NCBI GenBank assembly: GCA_024349245.1
Contig: JALDNG010000001.1
Span: forward strand, 6,281,501-6,345,500
Length of the DNA: 64,000 nt
Direction of reading: 5' to 3'
Origin: Neodontobutis hainanensis
Lineage: Eukaryota; Chordata; Actinopteri; Gobiiformes; Odontobutidae
Shown piece by piece: positions 21,893 to 33,155 of the stretch. Under the pieces are notes generated by a model. That model was not told the DNA's origin, searched no databases, and worked only from the letters and a program-made list of their open reading frames with translations. The position numbers were made by a program, and so were the translations under genes. Each line of letters begins with the position of its first letter. The stretch's first letter is position 1.

Positions 21893-22826
21893 GGACTTCT
21901 CTCCCCTCCTTCACCCGAAGAGGAGGAGGGTGAATTGTCATTACAGACAGGGCCAGAGCCTTATCAATTCGAGCCGCTGGCTCAAGTCGCGGGCCCAGAT
22001 ACCGGCAATGCTATCGAAGCAGCAGCGCAAGAGAGAATGGGGCCAGTGTCGGAGTGGTAAAAATTAGCATTATGGCTAATTTAGGCTAATGCTCAGCAAA
22101 GGCTAACGAACTTTTAAAAATTGTTAATGTGTTAATAATTAAGCAAAAAATATTTGAAATCTAGATAGAAATGATTGTCTCAACAGGTGCACCTGTGGGC
22201 ACTGCAGCTCACTGTCCCGGAGAGAATGTCTGTTGTAGGAGATACCCAAGGTATAGCTATGAAATATCACAAGACCCAGATTGTTCAGTACACTTAATTC
22301 ATTTACTAAGTAATCGACACAAAACCCACAATCCTCGCATATCAAATAATAAATAAATCATCCTAACAAAGTAAAGTAAAAGTAAGCATTCTCATATTAT
22401 AGGTAATGCATAGGTGTCACCAGATTGGTGGAGTAGACTGCATAACAGCCCATCCAGGCTTTGAGCCAGTAGCTCTAAACCCCTATGTATTACAAGCTGT
22501 ATATGGCACTTATCTCCAGTTATTTGGTGAAATGGAAGATACACTTACAAACATGTTAGTTCCAGTATGAAAAGATCAATATTATTATAAATCATTTTAT
22601 TTTTTTTTTACCCTCCACTTCAACATACACGTGCACCTCCTCTGCTTATCGCAATGTCGTGAGGTGGTGCTGGGGGTACCTTGGCCAACACGTAAGAGTG
22701 GTCATACCTTCCTGCGATGTGACCAGGATCAGGGAAGAGTTTCCTGAAGAAGGACCATACAGAGGTTTTCTTCCCCCACTGGATTTTCGAATATATTTTT
22801 TTATAAATAAAATAAAAATAAAATAA
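21893..22826 (+). pseudogene. P2X7 C-terminal ('ballast') domain protein carried in the Kolobok
   Basis: Four plus-strand exons are inferred: about 21893-22056, 22167-22252, 22403-22554 and 22617-22826. They read, in order, an acidic start SPEEEEGELS with PEPYQFEPLA; a cysteine cluster RCTCGHC (22185-22205) and, one frame over, ENVCCRR; CITAHPGFEP with L-N-P-Y-V-L-Q-A-V-Y; and AYRNVVRWCWGYLGQHVR plus IPSCDVTRIREEFPEE with a stop at 22824-22826. This is the order seen in the zinc-binding, GDP-binding intracellular domain of P2X7 and in many stand-alone fish proteins that contain it. Frame breaks in the second exon and an unclear exon 1/2 junction suggest decay. Its role in a transposon is unknown. 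It lies convergent to the transposase. Confidence 0.8.
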
Positions 22827-22916
22827 AGGACTTCTAAAGAAGCATTTATAATTGGACTTACACACTACACAATTCTGTAAATCAGCTATAAAACTCAAAG
22901 TAAACATGTAGCAATA

Positions 22917-22926
22917 TACACACATA

Positions 22927-22975
<49 letters not shown>
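22917..22975. repeat. (CA)n microsatellite
   Basis: CA/TA dinucleotide run between the converging ends of the two Kolobok-borne genes. Confidence 0.9.
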
Positions 22976-24407
22976 CAAAACCCTTTCCCATATGCCAAGT
23001 GTAAAAGAAGTGTCTAATGTCCTTTTTTTGCTCCCTCATGAACTTCTGTACACCTGAATGTCGGTCGGTCACCAAGGACTGGCCCACGACACCTCTTTGC
23101 TCAAGAAGAGACAGGCTTCTTACAAATCCTTCCTTCTCCATTCGTTGGCTGTTTCCGACTTTATTGCTCTGTAAACTCAAAAGTACTTTAGAGCAATGCG
23201 CAGTATATAGTTTTTCACATAACAAAATACTTCATTGTGTAGTACCTGGACTAGTTGGATGTCTATGACCACATTGGCTTTGAGATCCATCATTGTATAG
23301 CTGCCATATTTTGCTGAATGTCCTACAATTGTTATTTGCACTTTAGTCAACAAAGCCCGGTAGCAGCAGCAGCAGCAGCTGCTGTATGTATGTATGTACA
23401 TAAAAAAGTTATTTATTACCGGGTGAATCAGCTCATGTCCCCACCAAGAGTCACAGCCCCAGCAGCAATGGTGTTTTCAATTAGGATATCCTGCTCAATC
23501 GTCCACTGCCAGTTTATTGTGGGAATAAGGAGTCTGGCCTGATGCTTGTGGAAGTACTGCTCAGAGATTCCCTTGATTTTGAAAGCATCTAAGAACTAAA
23601 GAAAAAAAACAGACATCTTCATAAAATGACTTGGTGTGCAAACATAAGGGCACCATATATTATCTCTCACCTTTGATGTCTGGCAAAATGATGAGCCAGT
23701 GAACAGAATAGCTGCACAAAGCTGTAGGTTTCCGCTGGTATATTGTTTACCGTTGGCTGGCTCGACCAGTCCCTGGAATACTCGCAGTGAGCACAGTGCT
23801 GTTTGACTTGGAGAAGTATGCCAATGGTTGATTGTGAAACAGCACAACTCCAGCTGCAGACAGGGCATTTTCTAAAAGCTCCAGCAATTTATCTTCATAA
23901 ACTATGTACTTAGTAAGTTTGTGTGGTAACACTTCATTGAAGACGCTATGTAAAAGTAAAGAAAATAAAAAAGTTTTTTAGAAACAGTCAAATATAACTG
24001 AAAAACCTAATGAGACTAAACAGATTACCTGGTACAGTCCATAGTGCTCTCACTTCCATCTGGATAGTAGCTTGAGTCATCAGTGGACACGTCACTTCTT
24101 TTCCTCTTTATTGGTGTAGAGGTTGCCCTGGGACACTCTGTGAAAGACTCCATCAGTGTGCCTGTGTCACACACACACTCCTGTTAGGCATTCTGGCCTG
24201 GGTGGCTGCGCAAATTATAATAAATTTGTTATCAATAAGCATTAAAAGTGCAAAACAACATTAAATCATCTTGACTATATGATAGTACAGTACAATACAA
24301 TAGTATTCAAACTCACATTTGCTTCTCCTGATAGGCTTCACCTTAGCCTGCACACCTGCAGATCTGGAGCTGACTGGTTCTGTCTGGCACCCAATTTCTC
24401 TGGTCAT
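22970..24407 (-). pseudogene. Kolobok transposase catalytic exons, copy A
   Basis: Minus-strand exons inferred at 24407-24317, 24161-24029, 23947-23670, 23590-23435, about 23330-23250 and 23165-22985 give a recognisable Kolobok transposase. The blocks are KYIVYEDKLLELLE, then a zinc cluster (C-P-V-C ... H-C-A-H-C, reached by a frame change) and AGNLQLCAAILFTGSSF. Next come the segment FLDAFKIKGISEQYFHKHQ and GHSAKYGSYTMMDLKANVV, the position of the first catalytic Asp cluster, and then SLVTDRHSGVQKFM with HFFYTWHMGKG (second Asp in TDRH). The usual C-terminal part after WH..KG is absent, and frameshifts occur near 23870 and 23720. The enzyme would excise and insert at TTAA. It is inactive as it stands. 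Confidence 0.75.
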
Positions 24408-24954
24408 CTAAAATTAGTCCTAAATTCAATTATTTCATATATTTTACAATGCAATAAATAAATATTAGTGACACAAATGTTCTCACAAAGCGAAGAATCT
24501 CAAATAAGACATGGCCAAACACAAACAGTCACATATAGCCTCGTGGAGCAGCAATATGCAATTTACAACAATAGTGCGCATTTTTTCTGCTTTTAATTAA
24601 ATGAGCAAGCTTTACACAAAACGCACAAGTCCAACACAGCTATCCAAGACAGCGTAAAAATGCCCCCTGTTAGAACACACGAGTCAAGAGACGTATGTTT
24701 GGCCAAGTCCAAAGTCACAAAAATAAAGCTTCTTTAGTGCTGCATCACTGATACAGGTACAGCAAAGTATGAGAAAAGACTAACGTAATAACATAGTAAT
24801 GCTAGATATATGTGTGTGCTGAGAAACAAGGGAGTATCTACACTAGTCTGCGACAGACCCGTTAGCGCCACGGTATCTGAAGCTGAAGCTAACGTTTAGC
24901 ATACTGTATCTAACTAGCAATATGACAAACTGATGAATTAATTTTAGTTTAATA

Positions 24955-24956
<2 letters not shown>

Positions 24957-25050
<94 letters not shown>
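24957..25050. repeat. (TA)n microsatellite
   Basis: About 47 TA units within the first intron of the Kolobok transposase gene, directly next to the donor of the THAP exon. Confidence 0.95.
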
Positions 25051-25053
<3 letters not shown>

Positions 25054-25057
25054 TTAC

Positions 25058-25338
25058 CTGAAGACACTGCTGCAGTGGTGGAGTCCGTGCAAGAGGAGCA
25101 GTGTTTGGCACTGCAGTGCTTTTAGCGTGAGCATTTTGGAGAAGCCCATTTCCACCTCCATTGCGTTAGAGAAGCAATCCCGTGTAAAATGCAGGTTGCA
25201 CACTCCAGCTCTCAGCGGTAACTCTCGGTCTCCCAGGCCAAGTGCATGTAACCACTTATTCCTAATTTCTAAGTCTGCTGGAAAGCTATGCCGTCCAACA
25301 GTGCTGTTGCAACCAGCAACACTACACCTACGCCCCAT
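25058..25338 (-). CDS. THAP-domain exon of the Kolobok transposase
   Basis: THAP domains are C2CH zinc fingers that bind DNA and occur in P-element and Kolobok transposases. The exon reads MGRRCSVAGCNSTVGRHSFP, then NKWLHALGL, VCNLHFTRDCF and a downstream hydrophobic part. The Cys pair (C-S-V-A-G-C), the Trp, and C-N-L-H-F complete the C2CH set. The start at 25338 matches the usual THAP start, immediately before the first Cys; an upstream in-frame Met at 25350 is also possible. The donor gtaagtg is at 25051-25057. This exon itself is intact, although the rest of the gene is not. Confidence 0.82.
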
Positions 25339-25865
25339 TCTAACAACCACACTAAATACAGCTCTAATGCAAAAAAATCTATGCTAACCTAAAGCTATCC
25401 TAACTGATGCAATACTGTGCCACTAACTAACTATGCTTATAACAATACTACACTAAGAACTAACTGCTATGCTATTTAATTATCTAGGCTATGAGAAATA
25501 ATCTAAATATCTATATAAATGGCTATGCTAACTAGATGCTAATATACGCTGACTGGCTACGGGTTTTGACAGAACAAGATGTTTTTATACCAGGAGTAAA
25601 CAATGCCAAGGGTGACGTGCCAGGGTCATGGGTCGTGAGCCGTTAGTCGAGCCAGTATACGTCACAGTTTTAGCAACTACAATAATTATCGTTCAACCTG
25701 AAGGGGGCAGCACTTAGACGGTTTTACACCATATTTTTTAAAATTAATATACTTTATACTCAATTGTCAAAACTTTTAGTCAGATCAATGGACAGCACTA
25801 ATAAGGCCCCATTTATACAGATCATTACCTAAAAAAAGTTGTTTTAGGGTTTAGTTACTCTTTAA

Positions 25866-26304
25866 GGGTTAATGAGCTGTAAATAGAGATGCAGAAACCA
25901 GCTATGTTTGTAAATACACATTAGATATGTTGTAATTTACCACAAAATACATGATTTTTCCAGTTAGTAAACCTATAGAAAATAATTAATTTAATTAGCA
26001 AAATTTACCATTACATTTATAGGCCACGCACATAGAAAGACCCATATGACCATATACTGACTTGAAAAGAGCACATATTAACCAGTACTACTGTTGCAAT
26101 CTGCATAAAGTATTTTAATGTCAAAGCTCACATTTTTAATGTACAAAGGCATCCTGTATCATAACTAATGTCTGTCGTTTGTAATAAAACAAATCTGAAT
26201 TGAACTCACTGAACATATACCCATATAATGTTACCAATTATATAATGATGAACGTTAATTATGTTTATAATTACGTTTGTGTATGTTTTTTTACAAATGT
26301 TCAG
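25866..26304. other. Remainder of hAT intron 1
   Basis: Sequence between the Kolobok right end and the second hAT exon. No other signal was recognised. Confidence 0.4.
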
Positions 26305-27693
26305 GAAGGTACAAAGGAGCTGAATCTGAACAACATGCTCTCACTATCAATGGATGGGCCCACTGTAAACTGGAAGTTTGTTGAACAAGAGGAACACAGA
26401 GAGCAGTGTGGTGGAGCCCAACTACAAATAATTGGGAGTTGTGGCCTTCACACGATGCACAACTCGTTCAAGAATGGCTTCGCAGTGTGGCAAGTTGAGA
26501 AACTCCTGAAAGCCCTGCACTACCTGTTTCATTGTGCTCCTGCAAGGAGAGAGGACTTTGTGTTAGTGACAAAGTGTGATACATTTCCTCTGCCATTTTG
26601 TGGACATCGATGGCTGGAAAACCTTCCAGCAGTGGAGCGAGTCATTGAAATTTGGCCATATATTGTCAACTAAGTGGATCAGGTCAAAGCAAAGAAGCTC
26701 CCCAATCCAAGGTCATCATCATATGACACCATCGCAGAAGCTCGGATGGATCACTTCATCTTGGCTAAGTTACACTTCCTCATGAGTGTCTCAAGAAGTT
26801 TTCAGCCAAGTACCAGACAGATGCCCCGATGATTCCCTTCCTTGGCAGAGATTTGTAGGATCTAATCAGGGTAGGCCTAATGACTACTAAAAGTATATTA
26901 ATGGTTTAATCATTCAAGCACCATCATTTACAGAGGATATGAACAATAAAACAAAGTACTGAGTTTTCAGCATGATGATGTTTGTAGAAATTATTGTAAA
27001 TAATGTAATACTTTTTCCAATTGTTATTATAATTATTATCCTTGTGCTATTCTATTTTCAGAGTCTTCTCAGACGCTTCATACAGCGAGACAGCCAGGTT
27101 GATGTTACCCCAGTAAAACTGGTCAAGCTTGATGTGACAGACGAAAAGCTTTGGGTCAGTCCAAAGCAAGTAGACATTGGCTTGGGAGCCACAGCTGCCC
27201 TCAAAGTAATATTTATCTTAGATTACTTTTCTTTATCATTGTGCTATATGCGCTGCAGAGTCACTTGACTAGTGAAGTATTTATGTTGAGAAATTAATAG
27301 ATCAGATTAATTGTTTTGACATCAAGCAACTATTAACTGGATCTGTCAAATGTTGTGTAGTGTAAGTTACACGTAGGGAGAGTTTATTTGATGTTTCAGG
27401 TGATGTGACTTTTGTCAGGGAATGTCAGGCAGTCAGAGTGGTGAAAGTGAGCGTGAGGTGTTACTGTTCATGCGAGACAGCCAGAGTGTCAAAACCTTCT
27501 ATTGAAGTGCCCCCTGAAGTACCCCTCTGTCCAAAATATGATATGCCTGGACCCCCAAAATATGCACAAAGAACCAGACATGTGCCTGCAAAAAATTAAG
27601 GCCCTCATCATGAAATTTGTGCAGGATAAGAAGCTGTCAGGAGGAGTCACAGCGGGTAACATCTGTAGAGAAATGTGAACAGTTAGCCTAGTG

Positions 27694-27872
27694 CAGGGAT
27701 AGGCAACTTCGGTCCTGGAGGGGTTTAGCTCCAATCTTAATTAAACACACCTGAACAAGGCAATTAGTGTTTTCAGGATTACTAGATAGATACAGGCAGG
27801 TGAGTTTTTATGAGGGCTGAAGCTAAACTCTGCAGGATAGTGGCCCTCCAGGACCGGGGTTGCCTATGCCTG
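27694..27872. mobile_element. hAT-type MITE, 179 bp, with 8-bp target duplication
   Basis: The left end is CAGGGATAGGCAACTTCGG and the right end reads GGGGTTGCCTATGCCTG, its inverted partner. Flanks are GCCTAGTG (27686-27693) and GCCTTGTG (27873-27880), an 8-bp duplication with one change. The inside is non-coding. It is inserted in the fourth intron of the hAT gene. Confidence 0.85.
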
Positions 27873-28859
27873 GCCTTGTGTTTATCAAAAGGAGTCTTAT
27901 TTTACATCTCAAGTTATACTAGCCTATTATTTTGCAGTTCGTTTTTTTATTGGAAATACAGCCTAGTATGAGTTATAATGAATGTATGTAGGCCTAATAC
28001 ATGTTCTTAGACATAATAATTGAAATATAGTTGAAAATATGAGATGCATTTTCCAGAGTATAGTGAAAATAAAACTCTTGTGACAACAAAGTATAATTTT
28101 AACTAGAAAATATTACAGATGTGCTTGTCTTTATCTAAATGCAGGTGATAAGATTGCCCAACAATTTCAGAAGTTCCTCTTCAGTGAGGCCAGAGGAGAG
28201 GAATTCATGGCCTTCAGTGCATTGGATGGAAAATCGCGAGTTGACAGCTTCCTGCACAAGGCCATGAATGGATATGCAGAACTGTGGTGCTTTGTGGAAA
28301 AGCTGCTGCTTCTGTCCCATGGACAAGCTACTGTGGAGCGTGGATTCTCCATAAACAAGGAGGTGGAGATGTGCAATATGAACGAAGACACTATAGTCTC
28401 ACAGAGACTAATCTGCGACTATGTGAGGATGTGTGGTGGAGTGGAAGTGGCTCTAACTAAAGAGCTGCTAAATGAGTGTGCATCTGCACGCAACCGGTAC
28501 AGGATACTCTTGGAAGATGAGGGGAAGAAAAAGGAAAAGACAAAACAAATGAACAAGAGAAAAGGGGTTGAGATGAGCTTGAAGAGCTACGCAAGAAAAG
28601 AAGAACAATCTCAACTGTGTGTGAAACACTAGAAAAGGATGCAGATGGCCTTGCAGAGAAGGCTGAGAATACAGTAGGGACCAAGATGGCAGAACTTATC
28701 ACTAAATCTAATTCCATGAGAAAAAGATGCAAGGAAAAGAGAAGAGAGTTGGTGGACCTAGACCATGAAATTGAGAAGAGAGCAGCAGAGCTACGACACA
28801 TGTCTTGAGGAAAATTTGGGATGTTACAAAACAAAGGGTTTCTCTCATTAAAAGTCATG

Positions 28860-29440
28860 TAATAACATTTGTGTTTTCTAACAGTTATGTAGATTATTTG
28901 TCAACTTTTTGGCTCGTGAAAGGCTGTTTTGAGGACTTTCATTATTGAGCTTATTTTCAGTATTCTATTCTACATGGTTCCTTCATATAAGCCATTGTGT
29001 TAGTGTAATCCAACTTATCTATGTTACGTTCTCTCTGTTCTATACGGAGCCCCTCTGGTCACACTATGTCAAAAAAAATAATATGTAACTAAGTCGTGGC
29101 CTCAAGACACGCTAAGTCGTGGCCTCAAGATAAGTGAATATAAAAGGAGAATGCACAATGGAGCAGCTTTTCTCCCGAAAGCATGCACGCTAGCACGAGT
29201 GCATGCACGCTAACTCTTCCACCCATAAGGCTCATACATACAGCCAGATGGAGGTACCGTGACCTAAGCCTTGAACGCCCTCTGCTGACGTTTTATTGTA
29301 GGCTACACAGACATGCTTTTCCAAAATGTGAAACACTTCAATAATTAATGAACCAGTCTGCACACTATATAAAAAGGTCTTTAAACAACCTTTGTTACTC
29401 AGTTGCGTGTAATGTCCTGAAAATTTACATGTTTGTAATG
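28860..29440. other. Unassigned sequence with a short tandem duplication
   Basis: Two adjacent copies of TAAGTCGTGGCCTCAAGA lie near 29090-29131, and 'gcatgcacgcta' is duplicated near 29182-29212. No gene was recognised. Confidence 0.4.
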
Positions 29441-29444
29441 CTCA

Positions 29445-31340
29445 CTAACAGTTATGGAATGCCTCAGAGCTGAAGGAAGAGACTGTAACAGTGCGTCCCA
29501 TAACCCTCTCATACTCCCCAAACATATTAGTTGAGGAAAATTCCCAACACTGTCTAAACTGATGGCAGCTGCTTAAAGTTGATGTAACATTGATAAAGTT
29601 CCTTGAGGAACTAGCTACCTGTTTGAAATACTTATGTTTCCCTTCAAATCTCATTCACCACAACGACCGTAAAGTACCGTAGGACAACATTAGATGAGAA
29701 TAATGGATCAAATAATGACATTTTGGAGTTATCACATTTCCAAACTCGTTTTCCATGCCACACAAAAACTCTGAAACTAATTGGTCAAGAAACTAATTGT
29801 TTTTTTTGTTTTTTTTTACTGATCCGCCAGTAACTGCAGCCTTCAGGTACCCTGTGTGCCATCAAGAAAGGAAGTAGGCGGAATAAGCACCACTTCTGTG
29901 AAGCAGATCCAACAATACTGGATCCATGTAAAATATTTTCTGAGAAAGCCACAGGCTTATTTGTCTTATCATGTTGTCCAATGGAAATCTTTCTTAGTTC
30001 ATCATTTAGTTCTTGTATGGTTATATGTTTTTCTTGATGAGCTTTACATACAACAAGCCTCAATACCAACGGTGCTACACCCTCCAAGAAATCATGCATG
30101 ACATCTGGAGGAAGAGGTGTCCATACATTCCTTTGTTTTCAGGATTTTGTTTTACACATTCTAAATGGTATCTGTTTACATCAACATTTCTTAAAACATT
30201 TACTCATTTAGCAGACGCTTTTGACATCTGGAGATCACATTCTGGAGATCAAAATCACATTCACATTGTTCATCTCAGAGTGAGTGGCCATGGAGTATCT
30301 ACAGATTCGACCAGCACCAAAAGACATGGAAAATCCACTTATCATGTGAGATGACAGTTTGTCTCCCAATATTGCAGCTACAGCTCCAAAAACATGCTTC
30401 TCCATGCCATTAACACTGATATTAAGTCCCTCTGATGACAGTTTCTTAAGGTCATCAAGTAATGGCTTCAAAATGACATCTAAACCAAACTTTTTTTACA
30501 TGAACATAACGGACAAGCAAAGCAAGATGGATATGTTTTAACTGTGAGCAGTACTTTGAACCTACGTTTCCAACAGTGTAGTAGAATGCACAAAGTTTGT
30601 GCTTGTTGCGTTTAGAACCCAGCGGATTAGACACCTCGAAATCATCCTCATATGGTGTAATATTAGAGCATCTGGATTATCTGCAAATACCTTGTGATTC
30701 CTGAAATAAAATCCATCTCTATAATCAGTTAGAACATGTTCATCTCTTTCACAGTTTCACTCTCTCTGCATAGAATCCCAAACGTCTTCATGAGAGCAGT
30801 ATTTCTGAAGTACATAAGAGTAGCTTCCAACTTTACGACCACTTGGGTCTCTCAGTGCATAGTCTACAGGTTCAGTCATTTCAAGGTTGGATTTGCAGTA
30901 GTTTTTCAACATATGCGGAGACCTAACAAGTTTTGATGCCTCTGAAAAAAAGTCAGAACACTCAGAACTTCATAAAGTTCAGGACAAGATTCCACATTGA
31001 AGCCATTTTTTTCAAGATGATATTTTAGAAATGCATCATAGTTTGCTTTAAAGAAGTCAAACAAAAAATTTACGTCATCCAGTATTTCTTGTTGAACAGT
31101 CTGAGGAAGGTGTTTTTTTTTTTCCCCCCTCGATTTCACAATAAAGCCAAAAAGATTCTCTCTAAACTGCACTAACAGTTCATTCATCTCAGGCGGTTCA
31201 TGAGGATTGACAGCATCACTGGGCCCCTGCTCCTCCTCGCCCACTACTGTTTCCAGGATATCATGAGCAGTGGCTCGTCTGGAATGTCTTAAATAAATGT
31301 CTTTTATGTTTCCTGTAAATATGTCGTCGGAAGGACTCAT
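29445..31340 (-). pseudogene. EnSpm/CACTA-like transposase relic, copy C
   Basis: Minus-strand blocks fall in the order known from fish EnSpm-like transposases. An N-terminal acidic/helical exon (31340-30906, LLVQFRENLFGFIVKSRG, FLKYHLEKNGFNVE) comes first. A decayed 'NPLGSKR.KHK' region follows (about 30700-30560), then LLDDLKKLSSEGLNISVNG with AAILGDKLSSHMISGF (30471-30330), then MHDFLEGVAPLVLRLVVCK (30099-30040), and finally the MRFEGKHKYFKQVASSSRNF block (29654-29590). The MHD..EGV motif is diagnostic of this family. Frames are broken between blocks. A related copy (D) lies at 42380-44115. Terminal repeats were not found here. Confidence 0.65.
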
Positions 31341-31716
31341 ATTTAGAATTGTGATTGTTGATCAAGCTAAAATGTTGATTACCCTGGTGACACTAACAGG
31401 TAGAGGCTTATCATCAACCTCAGACATTTTTAGAACATATCGCTGAATGAAAATCAGGGTGTTTTTCAGGCGAAATGGATATACCACGTGGTAGATGAAG
31501 TAAGCACAAAAAGCAGCAATAACACCTAGCGCCAAACCAAGCGCCCTGCAGACTGACTGCCCATCCAGTTTGACCACTGCAGGGACCCTTTAAGTCAGCA
31601 CACTCCTCCAGTCAGCGACAGCTTCGAGTTGTACAGTAGGGTATGGCGATGGTGGCTGATCCTGCAAGAGATCATTTTTTTATTAATGTTTGTGGTAGAT
31701 TTAAGGTAACTTTGTA

Positions 31717-31816
<100 letters not shown>

Positions 31817-32333
31817 AGTGCTGTCAATTGATTAAAAAAAAATTAAGTAATCGCACAATTTTTTTTTAATTAATCGCGATTAATCGCAATTAAAAGACTG
31901 AAACTTTTTGGATATGTAAATGTAAAATGTAAATAATGTAAACTCAAGACAAAGAAACTATTTAAATTCAAAATATGATTGTTTATTGGAATTTTTGTTT
32001 AACTTGTAACACAGATCTTCTCATGTAAACAACATACCTGCAATAAACCCATCAATATCCTCCAAATTAACTGTTGGCTTGAAAGCCATATTTATTACAG
32101 AAATAAAAACACAGGCATGTAAGTGACATTTGAATTTCAAAACAATCAATGCCAATAAAAAACAAAAATGATTTCCATGTTCAATTCTAAGTGGACTGCA
32201 AAAAAATTCAAATGTATAGTCATTGCAAATATGGAAAATAATAATAAAGGAATGAATACAAACAATTGTACTCATTGTAACGTTGTATTGCTGAGAGTTG
32301 AGAACATTAATTATAAAGTAGAAACTATTTTGC

Positions 32334-33123
32334 TTAGTCCTCCTTTACATTCAGCCAGTTGCTGAGACAGACCAGTCTGTTGACATTATCAGGGGACAAT
32401 GTGGCCCTTTTCTTTTGAATGATGTGACCTGAGAGTGAGAACAGTCTCTCACAAGGCACCGTTGTAGCAGGGGTTGACAGATACTTGCATGCTATTGGTG
32501 CCAGCCTTGCATGTGTTGCTTCTCTGTTTTTCCACCACTGTAGTGGACAACCCTCCATGTGCAATTTGGGCTTTGCTTTGTAGCGGTTTGCACTGTTCTA
32601 TGGACTCTTCCGCTTTATCTGACTTTGAATCAGAAGAAACCAGCAAGACAGAGATCCTTCTCTTCTTTGGTGGCTGTTGGTCTGTTGTCTCTATAGACTC
32701 TTGTTTTCCAGGACTCTGTGCCATTATCAGCTTGCTTAGTGAAGCCCACACCTCATTCCTTTCATCTTTGGGAAGACACTTTAGGTCTTTAAACCTTGGG
32801 TCAATTGCAGTAGCGATCTTCAGCCATGTGAGATTAGTGCTGTCCTTCCTTTTAGATAGGTCTGAAGTAAAATCATTTTTGAATTTAACTACATAGGCTG
32901 GATCATCCTCTGTGGACTCCATAATTTTGAACAAGTGGCACAAGGCTGGCAATACCACTGAGCAGGAGATGTACTGCTCTCCTACCAGCAGTTCAGTTAC
33001 ATATCTGCAATGGAAAGCACAAGATGTTGCTATTAAATGCAAAGAAACTAATTTTGTGCCAGTATGTAACATGTACACTTACACACACACACTCTCTCAC
33101 ACACACGCACGCACACACACACA

Positions 33124-33155
<32 letters not shown>

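Larger units (their letters stand above)
21507..25861 (-). mobile_element. Kolobok-type DNA transposon, copy A, with P2X7-C cargo gene
   Basis: The ends AGTGCAACTAAACCCC (21507 onward) and, reversed, AGAGTAACTAAACCC (25861 downward) agree at 13 of 15 positions. Each is flanked by TTAA (21503-21506 and 25862-25865), the target duplication of Kolobok. The minus strand encodes a THAP DNA-binding exon and several transposase exons. The plus strand, entering from the other end, encodes exons of a cysteine-rich protein with the P2X7 C-terminal domain. The two genes converge near 22830-22970. PiggyBac also uses TTAA, but the THAP domain and transposase motifs point to Kolobok. The element sits in intron 1 of the surrounding hAT gene. 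Confidence 0.82.
20554..28808 (+). pseudogene. hAT transposase gene relic, five exons
   Basis: Exons are inferred at 20554-21165, 26305-26870, 27062-27205, 27419-27655 and 28145-28808. The order of motifs fits a hAT transposase. MGKCKFNDKW (zinc-finger start, with an internal deletion) and VMFDESFNKTTNKQMD (first catalytic Asp) are in exon 1. LSLSMDGPTVNWKF (second Asp), GSCGLHTMHN (Cys-His) and GHRWLENL (Trp) are in exon 2. SHGQATVERGFSINKEV (final Glu in the dimerisation domain) is in exon 5. An acidic/basic coiled-coil tail ends ELRHMS. In-frame stops near 26671 and 26860 and a frameshift near 28600 inactivate it. Related proteins occur in many fish genomes. Confidence 0.75.
20276..28810 (+). 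mobile_element. Intron-bearing hAT transposon, interrupted by a Kolobok and a MITE
   Basis: The left end starts CAGGGTTCCCGCGGGTCC (20276 onward), a known hAT-type terminus in fish. It is followed by a five-exon transposase gene (20554-28808). Two other elements lie inside its introns: the 4.36-kb Kolobok (21507-25861) in intron 1 and a 179-bp hAT MITE (27694-27872) in intron 4. Without them the element would be roughly 4 kb. No matching right terminus ('gggaaccctg') was found near 28810-29100, so the 3' end may be lost. Stops and frameshifts show it is dead. Confidence 0.7.

Noticed and set aside
22620..23225. Single 201-residue minus-strand protein
   Set aside because: Only its first third is Kolobok transposase; the rest reads through an intron with a CA repeat and then antisense through the P2X7-C exon.
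21507..25861. PiggyBac assignment for the TTAA-flanked element
   Set aside because: TTAA fits piggyBac too, but the THAP exon and the TDRH...WH..KG transposase blocks fit Kolobok and not piggyBac.
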